From the NCBI RefSeq assembly GCF_902489635.1, contig NZ_CABUAN010000001.1, positions 62,001 through 126,000 of the forward strand: a stretch of DNA of 64,000 nt, given 5' to 3'. The notes under the pieces are model-generated. The model searched no databases and had not been told where the DNA came from. It was given only the letters and a program-made list of their open reading frames with translations. Position 1 is the first letter of the stretch; every line of letters begins with the position of its first letter. The position numbers and the translations under genes are program-made. This DNA comes from an uncultured Porphyromonas sp. GTDB taxonomy: Bacteria; Bacteroidota; Bacteroidia; Bacteroidales; Porphyromonadaceae. Of this stretch, positions 35,892 to 44,245 are shown in pieces.

Positions 35892-38150
35892 ATGGAAGAC
35901 ATTTACCCCGTAGATTATAGTAACTCGACACTCTCCGACGAGGAGATGATACAGCGTGAGTACGATGCGCTGATCTATGACTATGAGCACTCAAATCACC
36001 GCAAGAAGGTAGAGGTGATACAACGTGCCTTTACCTTCGCACGGATGGCTCACGAGGGGGTCAGGCGCAAGAGCGGAGAGCCTTACATCATGCACCCGCT
36101 CGCAGTAGCTCGTATCGTGTGCCGTGAGATAGGTCTGGGCTCTACATCCATCGTCTCTACCCTACTCCACGATGTGATCGAGGACACGGAGTACACAGAG
36201 GAGGATATAGAGCAACTCTTCGGGCCCAAGGTGGCACAGATCGTCGTCGGACTGACCAAGATAAGTAGCGAGATACTAGCTGAGCGAAACATAGAGAGCC
36301 TACAGGCTGAGAACTTTCGCAAGCTGATCCTAACGATGAATGCGGACATTCGCGTGATCCTTATTAAGATTGCCGACCGTCTGCACAATATGCGTACGCT
36401 GAGCTCAATGCCTGAGCATAAGAAGCTCAAGATAACGGGCGAGACTCTCTACATCTATGCTCCGCTGGCTCACCGTCTAGGGCTGTTTGCCATTAAAACG
36501 GAACTAGAAGAGTTGGTCTTCAAGCATGAGCACCCGAAGGCTTACGAGGATATCTGCAACCAGATTATCGATACGGAGCAGTCTCGTGCTGAGCTCTTTG
36601 AACTGTTTAGCACACCTATTCACCCACTCCTCAAGGCTCGTGGACTAGACTATGAGATGAAGACCCGTGTCAAGTCTTGCTACTCGATCTGGAAGAAGAT
36701 GCAGAAGAAGCAGATCCCCTTTCAGGAGATATACGACCTCTACGCCGTGCGTATCATCTTTGAGGAGACACCTGGACTCAATGTCAAGGAGACTTGCTGG
36801 GGCATCTACACCGACATCACGAGCCTCTACCGTGTCAACAACGAGCGGACTCGTGACTGGGTCGCACAGCCTAAGAGCAATGGTTACCGAGCACTACACT
36901 TTACAGTCATGGGCCCCACGGGTAAGTGGATCGAGGTGCAGGTGCGTAGCCGCAAGATGGACGAGATAGACGAGCGGGGACTAGCAGCTCACTGGAAGTA
37001 TAAGTCGGACGGTGTGGAGGAGGATCAGGAGATCACCAAGTTCCTCGACCAGATCAGCGAGCTACTGGAAAACCCCGACTCGAGTGCCATGGACTTCCTC
37101 GACACGATCAAGCTCAACCTCTACGGAGACGACATCATGGTCTTTACTCCCAAGGGAGACCCCATCACGCTTCCTCACGAGAGCACGCCGCTAGACTTTG
37201 CCTATGCACTCCACTCGACACTCGGACAGACTTGTATCGGCGCCAAGGTCAATCATAAGCTGGTGCCTCTCAGCCACCCGCTACAGAGTGGTGACCAAGT
37301 GGAGATCATCTCTAGTAACAACCAAAAGCCCTCAGCACTATGGCTCAAGTATGTCAAGACGGCTAAGGCTAAGAGCAAGATCAATGAGTTCCTCCGTACA
37401 GAGCGTCGCAAGCTAATCAGCCAAGGTGAGGAGAGTGTGATCAACTACTTCGAGCAGCACGATCTCTCTGTCGATGCGGGACACATGGATCTCGTAGCAT
37501 CACTCTTTGGCTTTCATAAGCGCGAGGACCTCTTCTACGCTGTTGGCTCTGGCACGGTCAATCTTGTGGACTCACTCTACAAGCGGATCAAGTCGAGCAA
37601 GAGCAATCGCTTCTTCAAGTCGGTCAAGGAGGCACTCATAGGCAAGCAAGAATCCATGCCCAAACCTACAGAGTCCATCTCTCAGATCAGTGAGATAGAC
37701 TACAAGAAGCCTTACCTCCTCCAGAGCGATGCGATCAAGAGCAACTACGTCATGGCAGACGACTGTAATCCGCTGCCAGGAGACGAGGTGGTCGCCTTCG
37801 TCATAGATAACCAAGTAGTGGTGCACCGACGTACCTGTACCGAGGCTATGCGCCTCAAGAGTAGCACTGGCAATAAGCTTCTCTCGACTATCTGGGGCGA
37901 TCAGGGGGATACCCTCTTCACAGGTTCGATCATGATCGAGGGTATCGACTCTAAGGGCATCCTCAACGGGATCGTACAGGTGATCACAGAAGACTTTCTA
38001 ATCAATATCGCCTCTGTACAGCTTCAGACGCAAGACGGGATCTTCGGAGGAAAGGTAGGACTAGAGGTGCACTCAGCTGAGCAAGTGGAGCAGCTCTGCG
38101 CAGCACTCAAGCAAGCTCCTGGCATTAGCAACGCTTACCGCGTCTACTGA
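35892..38150 (+). CDS. Bifunctional (p)ppGpp synthetase/hydrolase, Rel/SpoT family
   Basis: This enzyme makes and degrades the stringent-response alarmone. The 752-aa protein has an HD hydrolase domain with the metal-binding LLHDVIEDT near residue 94, so hydrolysis appears intact. The synthetase domain (RVKSCYSIWKKMQKK near 262, RDWVAQPKSNGYRALHFTV near 322) is followed by a TGS domain (VFTPKGDPITLPHESTPLDF near 418) and a C-terminal ACT domain. The RxKS motif and an intact HD site indicate a bifunctional Rel. Two bp after its stop codon a 175-bp element begins. Confidence 0.93.
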   Translation: MEDIYPVDYSNSTLSDEEMIQREYDALIYDYEHSNHRKKVEVIQRAFTFARMAHEGVRRKSGEPYIMHPLAVARIVCREIGLGSTSIVSTLLHDVIEDTEYTEEDIEQLFGPKVAQIVVGLTKISSEILAERNIESLQAENFRKLILTMNADIRVILIKIADRLHNMRTLSSMPEHKKLKITGETLYIYAPLAHRLGLFAIKTELEELVFKHEHPKAYEDICNQIIDTEQSRAELFELFSTPIHPLLKARGLDYEMKTRVKSCYSIWKKMQKKQIPFQEIYDLYAVRIIFEETPGLNVKETCWGIYTDITSLYRVNNERTRDWVAQPKSNGYRALHFTVMGPTGKWIEVQVRSRKMDEIDERGLAAHWKYKSDGVEEDQEITKFLDQISELLENPDSSAMDFLDTIKLNLYGDDIMVFTPKGDPITLPHESTPLDFAYALHSTLGQTCIGAKVNHKLVPLSHPLQSGDQVEIISSNNQKPSALWLKYVKTAKAKSKINEFLRTERRKLISQGEESVINYFEQHDLSVDAGHMDLVASLFGFHKREDLFYAVGSGTVNLVDSLYKRIKSSKSNRFFKSVKEALIGKQESMPKPTESISQISEIDYKKPYLLQSDAIKSNYVMADDCNPLPGDEVVAFVIDNQVVVHRRTCTEAMRLKSSTGNKLLSTIWGDQGDTLFTGSIMIEGIDSKGILNGIVQVITEDFLINIASVQLQTQDGIFGGKVGLEVHSAEQVEQLCAALKQAPGISNAYRVY

Positions 38151-38152
38151 TA

Positions 38153-38327
38153 GAGACTGTTGCAAAAGTCAACAGTCTCACAATCTTGCTTGCAAGATTG
38201 TTCTGACTTTGCAGAAAGGATGAAGCGCAAGGCGCTGAGGGTGAGGTCTGAAGGGAGCATACATCCGTATGTGACCGAAGCCGAATCCCGAAAGCAACAC
38301 AGCGATTCGCCTTTATGCAACAGTCTC
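38153..38327 (+). mobile_element. 175-bp MITE-like element, copy B, at the 5' end of tatD
   Basis: Identical in length to copy A, with the same 12-bp inverted ends (GAGACTGTTGCA and TGCAACAGTCTC) and nearly identical interior. It starts 2 bp after the rel stop codon and runs straight into codons of a TatD-type hydrolase, replacing that gene's beginning. A frame from a TTG at 38160 within the element fuses in frame to the hydrolase. Confidence 0.88.
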
Positions 38328-38942
38328 GAGTGGAGCGGTGGTGTCGCAATCGAGGAGGGCCAGCTCTACTCAATAGGCTTTCACCCCTGGTCACTGCCTC
38401 CAGAGGGGAGCTTGACACCACTCATTGATCAGATGCAGAGTCGCCTAGCAACTGTTCCACAGATCGTCGCTGTCGGCGAGTGTGGCATCGACAAGGTGCG
38501 GAGCAATGCGACACTCGCAGAGCAACTCGTCTGGCTAGAGGCGCAGATGCGCTTAGCCTGTCAGTTACAGCGCCCGATCCTCCTACACACGGTACGTGCG
38601 TGGGCTGAGATGATTAAAGTGCGTAGTCAGATGGCGCAAGAGTTTGCGCAGCTCCCCCCGATGGTGCTACACGGCTTTCGCGCTAGGGGAGAGGTGGCGC
38701 AGATGATGCTGAGCAAGGGCTTTGTGCTCTCCTTCGGCCGTCGCTACGATGCTGAGGCTTTGCACTTAGCCTATGAGGCGAAGGCTCTCCTCGTCGAGAC
38801 CGATGAGATCCCCAACGGACTTACGCATCGAAAGGCTATAGAGGCGACCTACGCCCACATCGCCGGGGAGCTAGCTACCACGCCAGAGGCCTTGGTAAGC
38901 CGAGTGGCGGCGACTCCATTCTGGAAGCAGATCGAAAGCTAA
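38328..38942 (+). pseudogene. TatD-family metal-dependent hydrolase lacking its 5' end
   Basis: The remaining 204 residues show TatD features: YSIGFHPWSLPPEG, the metal glutamate in VGECGIDKVR, histidines in ILLHTVRAW and MVLHGFRA, and the aspartate in LLVETDEIPNG. The family's N-terminal HxH metal motif and start codon are absent. In their place the 175-bp element supplies 56 codons, from a TTG in its left hairpin, that read in frame into the hydrolase. These encode no known domain, so the product would probably be inactive as a nuclease. Only 2 bp separate rel from the element, so the lost 5' end (about 25 codons by comparison with short TatD proteins) was deleted rather than displaced. Confidence 0.82.
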
Positions 38943-38950
38943 GCTCCGCA

Positions 38951-39272
38951 GGGCAAATTCAACGCCGGATCGTTACAATAATTTAGAACCGACTACATAT
39001 CAAAACGGAGCTGTGTCGGAGAAAAGTGATTTCCACGTGGATATTTCGAAATATCCACGTGGGGAATTTTTATTTTCCACGTGGGGAAGAAAAAATTCTT
39101 CGGAGGAATCAAATGAAACTTCGGAGGAAATGAATCACGCCCACGTGGAAAATAAAAAATATCCACGTGGAGATTTGAGATTTTCCACGTGGATATTCGA
39201 GAAAGGAGGGAATCGGACAAATCTCTCTGTAAAGATGTGTAAATAGAGATTAGAGGGCAGAGGTTAGAGGGC
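38951..39272 (-). repeat. CCACGTGG dyad-array element, copy 3 (inverted)
   Basis: Read on the minus strand it has the leader (ATTTGTCCGATTCCC), then CCACGTGG units with the TTCCTCCGAAG units between, then the tail GATATGTAGTCGG / AATTATTGTAACG / GAATTTGCCC. The distal tail seen in copies 1 and 2 is missing, and the element ends 8 bp past the tatD stop. It abuts copy 4 in the same orientation. Confidence 0.88.
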
Positions 39273-39840
39273 AGGACTGACACATTATTATATATAGGGA
39301 GCTCATCTAAGCCTCGCTTGTTGCTCATGTGTAGCTCCTGACAGAGCGATTATGAGACTATTGCATAAAGGCGAATCGCTGTGTTGCTTTCGGGATTCGG
39401 CTTCGGTCACATACGTAGGTATGCTCCCTTCAGACCTCACCCTCAGCGCCTTGCGCTTCATCCTTTCTGCAAAGTCTAGATAATCTTGCAAGCAAGATTG
39501 TGAGACTGTTGACTTTTGCAACAGTCTCAATAATTTAGAACCGACTACATATCAAAACAGGGCTGTGTCGGGGAAAACTGATTTCCACGTGGATATTTCG
39601 AAATCTCCACGTGGATATTTTTTATTTCCCAGGTAGGAAATAAAAAATTCCTCGGAGGAATCAAATGAAACTTCGGAGGAAATGAATGACGCCCACGTGG
39701 AAAATAAAAAATATCCACGTGGAGATTTGAGATTTTCCACGTGGATATTCGAGAAAGGAGGGGATCGGACGAATTTCCCCGTAAAGATATGTTATTAGAG
39801 ATTAGAGGTTAGAAGTTAGAGATTAGAAGTTAGAGAGACG
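39273..39840 (-). repeat. CCACGTGG dyad-array element, copy 4 (inverted), interrupted
   Basis: Sequence 39273-39353 is the reverse complement of the distal tail of copy 1 (GACTGACACAT, CGCTTGTTGC, GTGTAGCTC, GCGATTATG). The proximal tail and dyad units resume at 39529 (AATAATTTAGAACCGAC) and continue to leader repeats near 39835. Between them lies 175-bp element copy C. About 40 bp expected between the two tail parts, judging from copy 1, are missing. Confidence 0.85.
39354..39528 (-). mobile_element. 175-bp MITE-like element, copy C (inverted)
   Basis: Same 175-bp length, read from 39528 to 39354. The right end is GAGACTGTTGCA in reverse complement and the left end has one change (GAGACTATTGCA). 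The hairpin pair characteristic of the element is at the right. It is nested in the tail of dyad-array element copy 4. Confidence 0.88.
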
Positions 39841-40110
39841 TGTAACCCTTTGTAGGGGCGCACGGTCGTGCGTCCGTTGTAGAACGGCAAAACAAATAGC
39901 CCCGTAACTTTGACGGGGACGGACGCCCTCCCACTCGACACTCTCGTGCGTCCCTACAGGGTGCAGTAACACCAGCCAACAGCCAACGGCTAACAGCTAA
40001 CAGCCAACAGCTAACGGACACAACGGACGCCCTCTCACTAGATACTCTCGTGCGTCCCTACAGGGTGCAGTAACACCAGCTAACAGCCAACAGCCTCATA
40101 CATAATGCGT
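39841..40110. repeat. Tandem and inverted repeats next to the dyad arrays
   Basis: A unit starting GGACGCCCTC and including CTCTCGTGCGTCCCTACAGG and GTGCAGTAACACCAGC occurs at 39921 and again at 40025, 104 bp apart. A reverse copy of its core (TGTAGGGGCGCACG) lies at 39850. Degenerate heptamers of the form CAACAGC/TAACAGC fill 39973-40015 and 40078-40094. The block ends with GCGTCAGCCC, the same end motif as the CCACGTGG elements. No gene is supported here. Confidence 0.8.
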
Positions 40111-40148
40111 CAGCCCTGGAGCGAGGTCGGGGTGGTTCGTATATTCAT

Positions 40149-40820
40149 TCATGATACTCTATTATCGGCTAACTTTACTATAAGTCCCAAGTGTAGAACT
40201 TGAGAAACCTTATCAAGAAACGCTTTCTTCATTGGGTTGTTGCTATGCGTAATAAGTAGCCAACCACCACCCAAGTCCTTTTGGCTTTTGCCATACTTTT
40301 CATCCCTTCTGTTAGAGATGACAGGAACCTTGCAGAATTTCAAGTTATAATCCTCCACCACTTTACGAACTTCGGCTACACCAATTTTCTTGACTACTTT
40401 CACGAGCGTTTCCACAGCGGTCTTTTCTGCTATTTCGGTGCCATCGGGGAAGATGACAGAAAGGTCGCGAGTCGGGCCACGCTCTATCTTATCATCTGTA
40501 GCCTTTTGCTCATGACTGGAGTGTGAAACCTCAGGGTCGAGTACAATTTCTTTGGCATCATCCAGCTCTGCTGTGAAGTTACGCTTACGACTAAGGTGAA
40601 CACTGAGTGGCTGCCCGGGCACATAATCTACCACCAACACCAATTCACGCTGCACTGGTTGCAGTGCTGGTTCAATGGTCTTGGTCAATACGGGAAGAAT
40701 CTCTTTCTTGATGATTTCTTCTTCAAGTTCGCTGGCCTTTTGTTCAAGGTCATCGTGTACAGGAAGCCCTTCTTTGCGAAGGGTCTCCATGGCTTTATAT
40801 AGGTCGTCTAATCGGCTCAT
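40149..40820 (-). CDS. Uncharacterised accessory protein of the defence-like operon
   Basis: I do not recognise this 223-aa protein. The N-terminus (1-50) is helical and charged, suggesting a coiled coil (LRKEGLPVHDDLEQKASELE). Residues 55-110 are mixed. The C-terminal 100 residues form a compact domain with the pattern VIFPDGTEIAEKTAVETLV ... VPVISNRRDEKYG ... GGGWLLITHSNNPMKKAFL, which looks like a conserved fold. It lies 160 bp after the methylase gene on the same strand and 5 bp after a remnant frame. Position and AT-rich composition suggest it was acquired with the methylase/helicase genes. Confidence 0.65.
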   Translation of the reverse strand: MSRLDDLYKAMETLRKEGLPVHDDLEQKASELEEEIIKKEILPVLTKTIEPALQPVQRELVLVVDYVPGQPLSVHLSRKRNFTAELDDAKEIVLDPEVSHSSHEQKATDDKIERGPTRDLSVIFPDGTEIAEKTAVETLVKVVKKIGVAEVRKVVEDYNLKFCKVPVISNRRDEKYGKSQKDLGGGWLLITHSNNPMKKAFLDKVSQVLHLGLIVKLADNRVS

Positions 40821-40825
40821 AATTT

Positions 40826-40978
40826 CTAAAGTTTGTCTTCTTCAATGCGGGAATTAGATAGTTTTCTCACCTCGTCAATCTCTCGGATTAATTCCTCCGA
40901 AGAGGGAAGATAGAGTTGATATTTCGAAGATAGGATGAATTGCGTCCGCAGTGTGGACGCAATTGGATAAAGTCGATA
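40826..40978 (-). pseudogene. C-terminal remnant of a deleted gene between methylase and accessory protein
   Basis: Reading the minus strand, 50 codons are open from just after the methylase stop to a TAG 5 bp before the accessory gene. The peptide includes FILSSKYQLYLPSSEELIRE and ends RIEEDKL. It has no usable start codon. From memory, an ending of the kind SKYQLYLPSEEEL is seen in DUF1016/PDDEXK-nuclease-type proteins often carried beside restriction genes, but this match is unverified. I read it as the scar of a gene whose 5' part was lost. A chance frame remains possible. Confidence 0.4.
40938..40964 (-). terminator. Hairpin after the methylase gene
   Basis: A perfect 10-bp stem AATTGCGTCC/GGACGCAATT with a 7-nt loop lies 17 bp past the methylase stop. 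No T run follows on the minus strand, so termination is only possible, and the hairpin overlaps the remnant frame. Confidence 0.3.
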
Positions 40979-40980
40979 GA

Positions 40981-43900
40981 TTAGGCCTCCTTAGTGTATT
41001 CTTCTTCTGTTATCGGAGTTTCGGGATCTACTATCTTCACTTCATCGTAGGTGAGACCGTAAAGATGATATACCAAGCGGTCGATTTCTTGCTCGTCGGC
41101 AGTAGTGTCGGCAGAGGGGTCGAGACGCTTGGAGTATAGGATGTTGTCTACGAGCGTTGTGATTCTACTCTCAATATTTTGCACTGCCTCGTAAGCAGGA
41201 ATAGGGAAAGGCTTGATATAGTCAGGTTTATATCTGAAATATCCATTAGCCAATACCGTACCAGTGTTTACCAAAAAACGCCAACAGAGTGTTGAATTGA
41301 GCAAAGCCAACAAAAATTTGTAGCTATCTTTGACACCTTCTTTTCTGAGGTATCCATAAATGGTGGTTGTTTGATAGAATTGTCCATTTACATCATATGC
41401 AAAATTACCACCCATTGATATATCAGGTGCTACTAACTTCTCATTATCTGCTGCATCCATACCTTGTTTCCTTCCAAATTGGAACCATTCTCCTTTGATA
41501 TCGAATCTACCGTGCTCTCTAGCTTTAAGAACATCTTCGCATTCTTTTAAGTAAGAGTATGCCTTAGGGAAGTCTTGAGATAAATAGTCTTCTTTCATTA
41601 AAACGACCTTAGAATCTGGCTTCCTTTCATACGGAAAAATCACCACTCTCTCCGTCTTAATATCATCATAGCGATGTACATCATCGCCTTTTAGCAAAGG
41701 ACGTACTATGCCTTTCTCCACAGCTACCTCCTTGTCTAGTTCAGCAGACCATCCATAAACGATATCATTCTCTTCTCGACAATGATTAAGGAAATAGACG
41801 GGATCCTTGCTAGTTGCAAGACCTTGGAATATCTTTGAAAACACATCGCTCACTCGCCTTGGTTGTTCATTTAGCTTTTGAAGTACAGCCGTTATAGCAC
41901 CTTGTGTAAGCACCCATGCATCGGATGTTAGACTTGATGCGTCTATTTGTCCGAAATCATTTAACCCTTGCAGATACGTATTCAGTTCATCATTAGTCTT
42001 GAGGTCTGATTTCAGCTCGTTGTAATCCAAGTGCTCACTCTCGGGAATAAACCATTGTAATCCTGTATAGGTGGAAGCATTGAATACTTGATATTCAGAG
42101 AAGTTAATAATGCGCGACATAGCCTTGCGTGATGCAACCACTTTACGCAAGCCTTTGCCAAAGGCTGCATTGGTCCATTTTACAGGCATAATGAAATTGA
42201 CCACTCCTTTTTGTTGAATCATATTAAGAGCCTGTTCTGCAAAACAAACATAAAGATCAAAGGAACCAGTTGCAGACGTAAAGGTTTGACCTAGAAGGTC
42301 AGCAAAAGCAGAATCACTCTTTCGGATACCCTGTATGCGTAGATACGGCGGATTCCCGATAACTATATCAAAGCCTCCCTCCTTAAACACATCATGAAAA
42401 TAGGTATGCCACAAGAAGAAATCAGTATTAGGAAGCTCTACAGTATCCTTAATACCAGCCGCATCAATGCACTGCTTTACGGCAAAGTCTATATTTTCAC
42501 GAAGTTGACGTTTTTCCTCGTTGTCAGTGGCTCGGAAATACCTCTTCATATACTTGCCAAGCTCTTCCGCTTTGGGTGCAACAAATAAAGAATTGTTATG
42601 AAGTAGATTGGAAAGGTCTAACCCCTTGTAGCTCTCAATCAGAGAGTTTCCCTGCATAATCTTATAGTCCAAGTTAGGCAGCGGTTCCGGCTTTACAGAG
42701 TCCACCACAAGTGCCAACCAGAAGCGCAGGCGAGCAATATCTACAGCACCTTGCTCAATATCCACACCGTAGATATTATTCTGAATAATCTCACGCTTGA
42801 TTTGACCACTCGTTTCTTCGTCGGTTTCCTCAATATTCTCATGCAGCACACTGCGACAAGCAAATATTTCATTCATCAAGCCCATAGGGAAGGCGCCCGA
42901 ACCGATGGCAGGGTCACACACCTTCACGTTGCGCAAATGCTTGTTCAGGCACTCGCAGGTCTGGACATCCTCTTGAAGTTTGTCCGTCAGCTGGTGGTTG
43001 TTGACCAACGTCTTAATGGAGTCGGCATGCTCCACGCCATTATTCGAGCAAAGATAAGAGATCAAGCTCTCCTTGCACATATAGCGCACAATCTCCTTGG
43101 GCGTATAGAATGCGCCCTTATCTTTGTTGTCCTCCAAAAGGTTTTCGAAAATCTTGCCCAACATTTCAGGGTCAACGCCGATTTCCGCATCATTGGGGTC
43201 GTTTTCGTCGATGGTGAAGTTGTACTGCAAGAAGAGGTTCAGCAGGTCGTGGAAGTACTTTTTGGGAAACTTTGACTGCGCCTTATCCTCCTCCTTTTGT
43301 TCAAAGAGTTCACCATTTAGATAGGGTACCTTGACAGTGCCGATACCATTGACGTTGGTGTCGAATACATCATTAGGGCGGAGCACATTGAGGCAATTAA
43401 AGAACAAGGGTTCGAGTACTTGATCCAAGAAGTCTTCCTTCTGCGCTTCGGTGGCATAGTCGTAAAGATGCTGCATGAAGTAAGGGTCACCGCCTGCCCA
43501 ATCATTTCTATCGGTAGGCACACCCATCCAGCCCTTCTTTTGAAGGAACTGTAGGAACACAATGCGTCCCATCAAATTCTTTACGTAGTCGCGGATGTAC
43601 TTTTGGCTGTCCTCATTGCTATTCCACTGAGCAAACTCAGGACCGAAATAACGTCTATCATCTGCATTCTGATAAATGAAGTCACAAAAACGCTCATAGT
43701 GCTCTTTGTACAAGCCAAAGAACTCCTCGGTGAGTGCTTCAACAGAGAATGCTTTTTTTAGTACCTCAAACGAGGGTCCTTCTGAACGGATGAGTGCAAA
43801 GCGCTCGATAGCAGTACGGTACAGGTTGTCCTTCTCACCGAAGACAAAGGTATAGCGCTTGACTGCTGTAGCTTCGCCTTTAATATCGCTGATTAAAGAC

Positions 43901-44238
43901 AAGCGCCAGTGCTTGCCATCGGAGAAGACAGCAAGGGCGGCATCAAATTGCCCCCACTTGGAATTGATGAAAGTACGCACAAGATTGCGCAGGCCTACCT
44001 TTTTACGAGCCACATTGCTATGACCTATTTCGTAATAGAACAGACCAATCCGATAGCTATCACTGGTATTGATGGCACCAATGTAGCAACCCTTATCACA
44101 GTCGGCAGGGTCGGAAATAGGCTCTGCCGTAGTACGCAGTTCGTCAGCCTTGAAGAAATCCCTCAGCATAGCAAACCACTTGTTATAGTCGAACTTTGCC
44201 TGAAATAAAGCTCTGAAATCTTCTTTTGAATAGTTCAT
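40981..44238 (-). CDS. Eco57I-type N6-adenine DNA methyltransferase (type IIG-like)
   Basis: This 1085-aa protein resembles the large methylase subunits related to Eco57I and YeeA (COG1002-like). Residues 1-230 form an N-terminal domain with an IGLFYYEIGHSNVARKKVGL core, where related type IIG enzymes carry a PD-(D/E)XK nuclease. The methylase core has SAM-binding motif I (DPAIGSGAFPMG near 446) and catalytic motif IV (VIGNPPYLRIQG near 628). The C-terminal 350 residues look like a TaqI-type target-recognition domain (PLLKGDDVHRY, ANGYFRYKPDYIKPFPIP). It begins 7 bp after the helicase gene. The segment is visibly AT-richer than the flanking housekeeping genes, suggesting transfer. Confidence 0.85.
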   Translation of the reverse strand: MNYSKEDFRALFQAKFDYNKWFAMLRDFFKADELRTTAEPISDPADCDKGCYIGAINTSDSYRIGLFYYEIGHSNVARKKVGLRNLVRTFINSKWGQFDAALAVFSDGKHWRLSLISDIKGEATAVKRYTFVFGEKDNLYRTAIERFALIRSEGPSFEVLKKAFSVEALTEEFFGLYKEHYERFCDFIYQNADDRRYFGPEFAQWNSNEDSQKYIRDYVKNLMGRIVFLQFLQKKGWMGVPTDRNDWAGGDPYFMQHLYDYATEAQKEDFLDQVLEPLFFNCLNVLRPNDVFDTNVNGIGTVKVPYLNGELFEQKEEDKAQSKFPKKYFHDLLNLFLQYNFTIDENDPNDAEIGVDPEMLGKIFENLLEDNKDKGAFYTPKEIVRYMCKESLISYLCSNNGVEHADSIKTLVNNHQLTDKLQEDVQTCECLNKHLRNVKVCDPAIGSGAFPMGLMNEIFACRSVLHENIEETDEETSGQIKREIIQNNIYGVDIEQGAVDIARLRFWLALVVDSVKPEPLPNLDYKIMQGNSLIESYKGLDLSNLLHNNSLFVAPKAEELGKYMKRYFRATDNEEKRQLRENIDFAVKQCIDAAGIKDTVELPNTDFFLWHTYFHDVFKEGGFDIVIGNPPYLRIQGIRKSDSAFADLLGQTFTSATGSFDLYVCFAEQALNMIQQKGVVNFIMPVKWTNAAFGKGLRKVVASRKAMSRIINFSEYQVFNASTYTGLQWFIPESEHLDYNELKSDLKTNDELNTYLQGLNDFGQIDASSLTSDAWVLTQGAITAVLQKLNEQPRRVSDVFSKIFQGLATSKDPVYFLNHCREENDIVYGWSAELDKEVAVEKGIVRPLLKGDDVHRYDDIKTERVVIFPYERKPDSKVVLMKEDYLSQDFPKAYSYLKECEDVLKAREHGRFDIKGEWFQFGRKQGMDAADNEKLVAPDISMGGNFAYDVNGQFYQTTTIYGYLRKEGVKDSYKFLLALLNSTLCWRFLVNTGTVLANGYFRYKPDYIKPFPIPAYEAVQNIESRITTLVDNILYSKRLDPSADTTADEQEIDRLVYHLYGLTYDEVKIVDPETPITEEEYTKEA

Positions 44239-44245
44239 ATTTCAA

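Noticed and set aside
39303..39530. Open frame across 175-bp element copy C
   Set aside because: It is the element's own sequence, matching the frame that reads into tatD at copy B. No independent coding signal exists.
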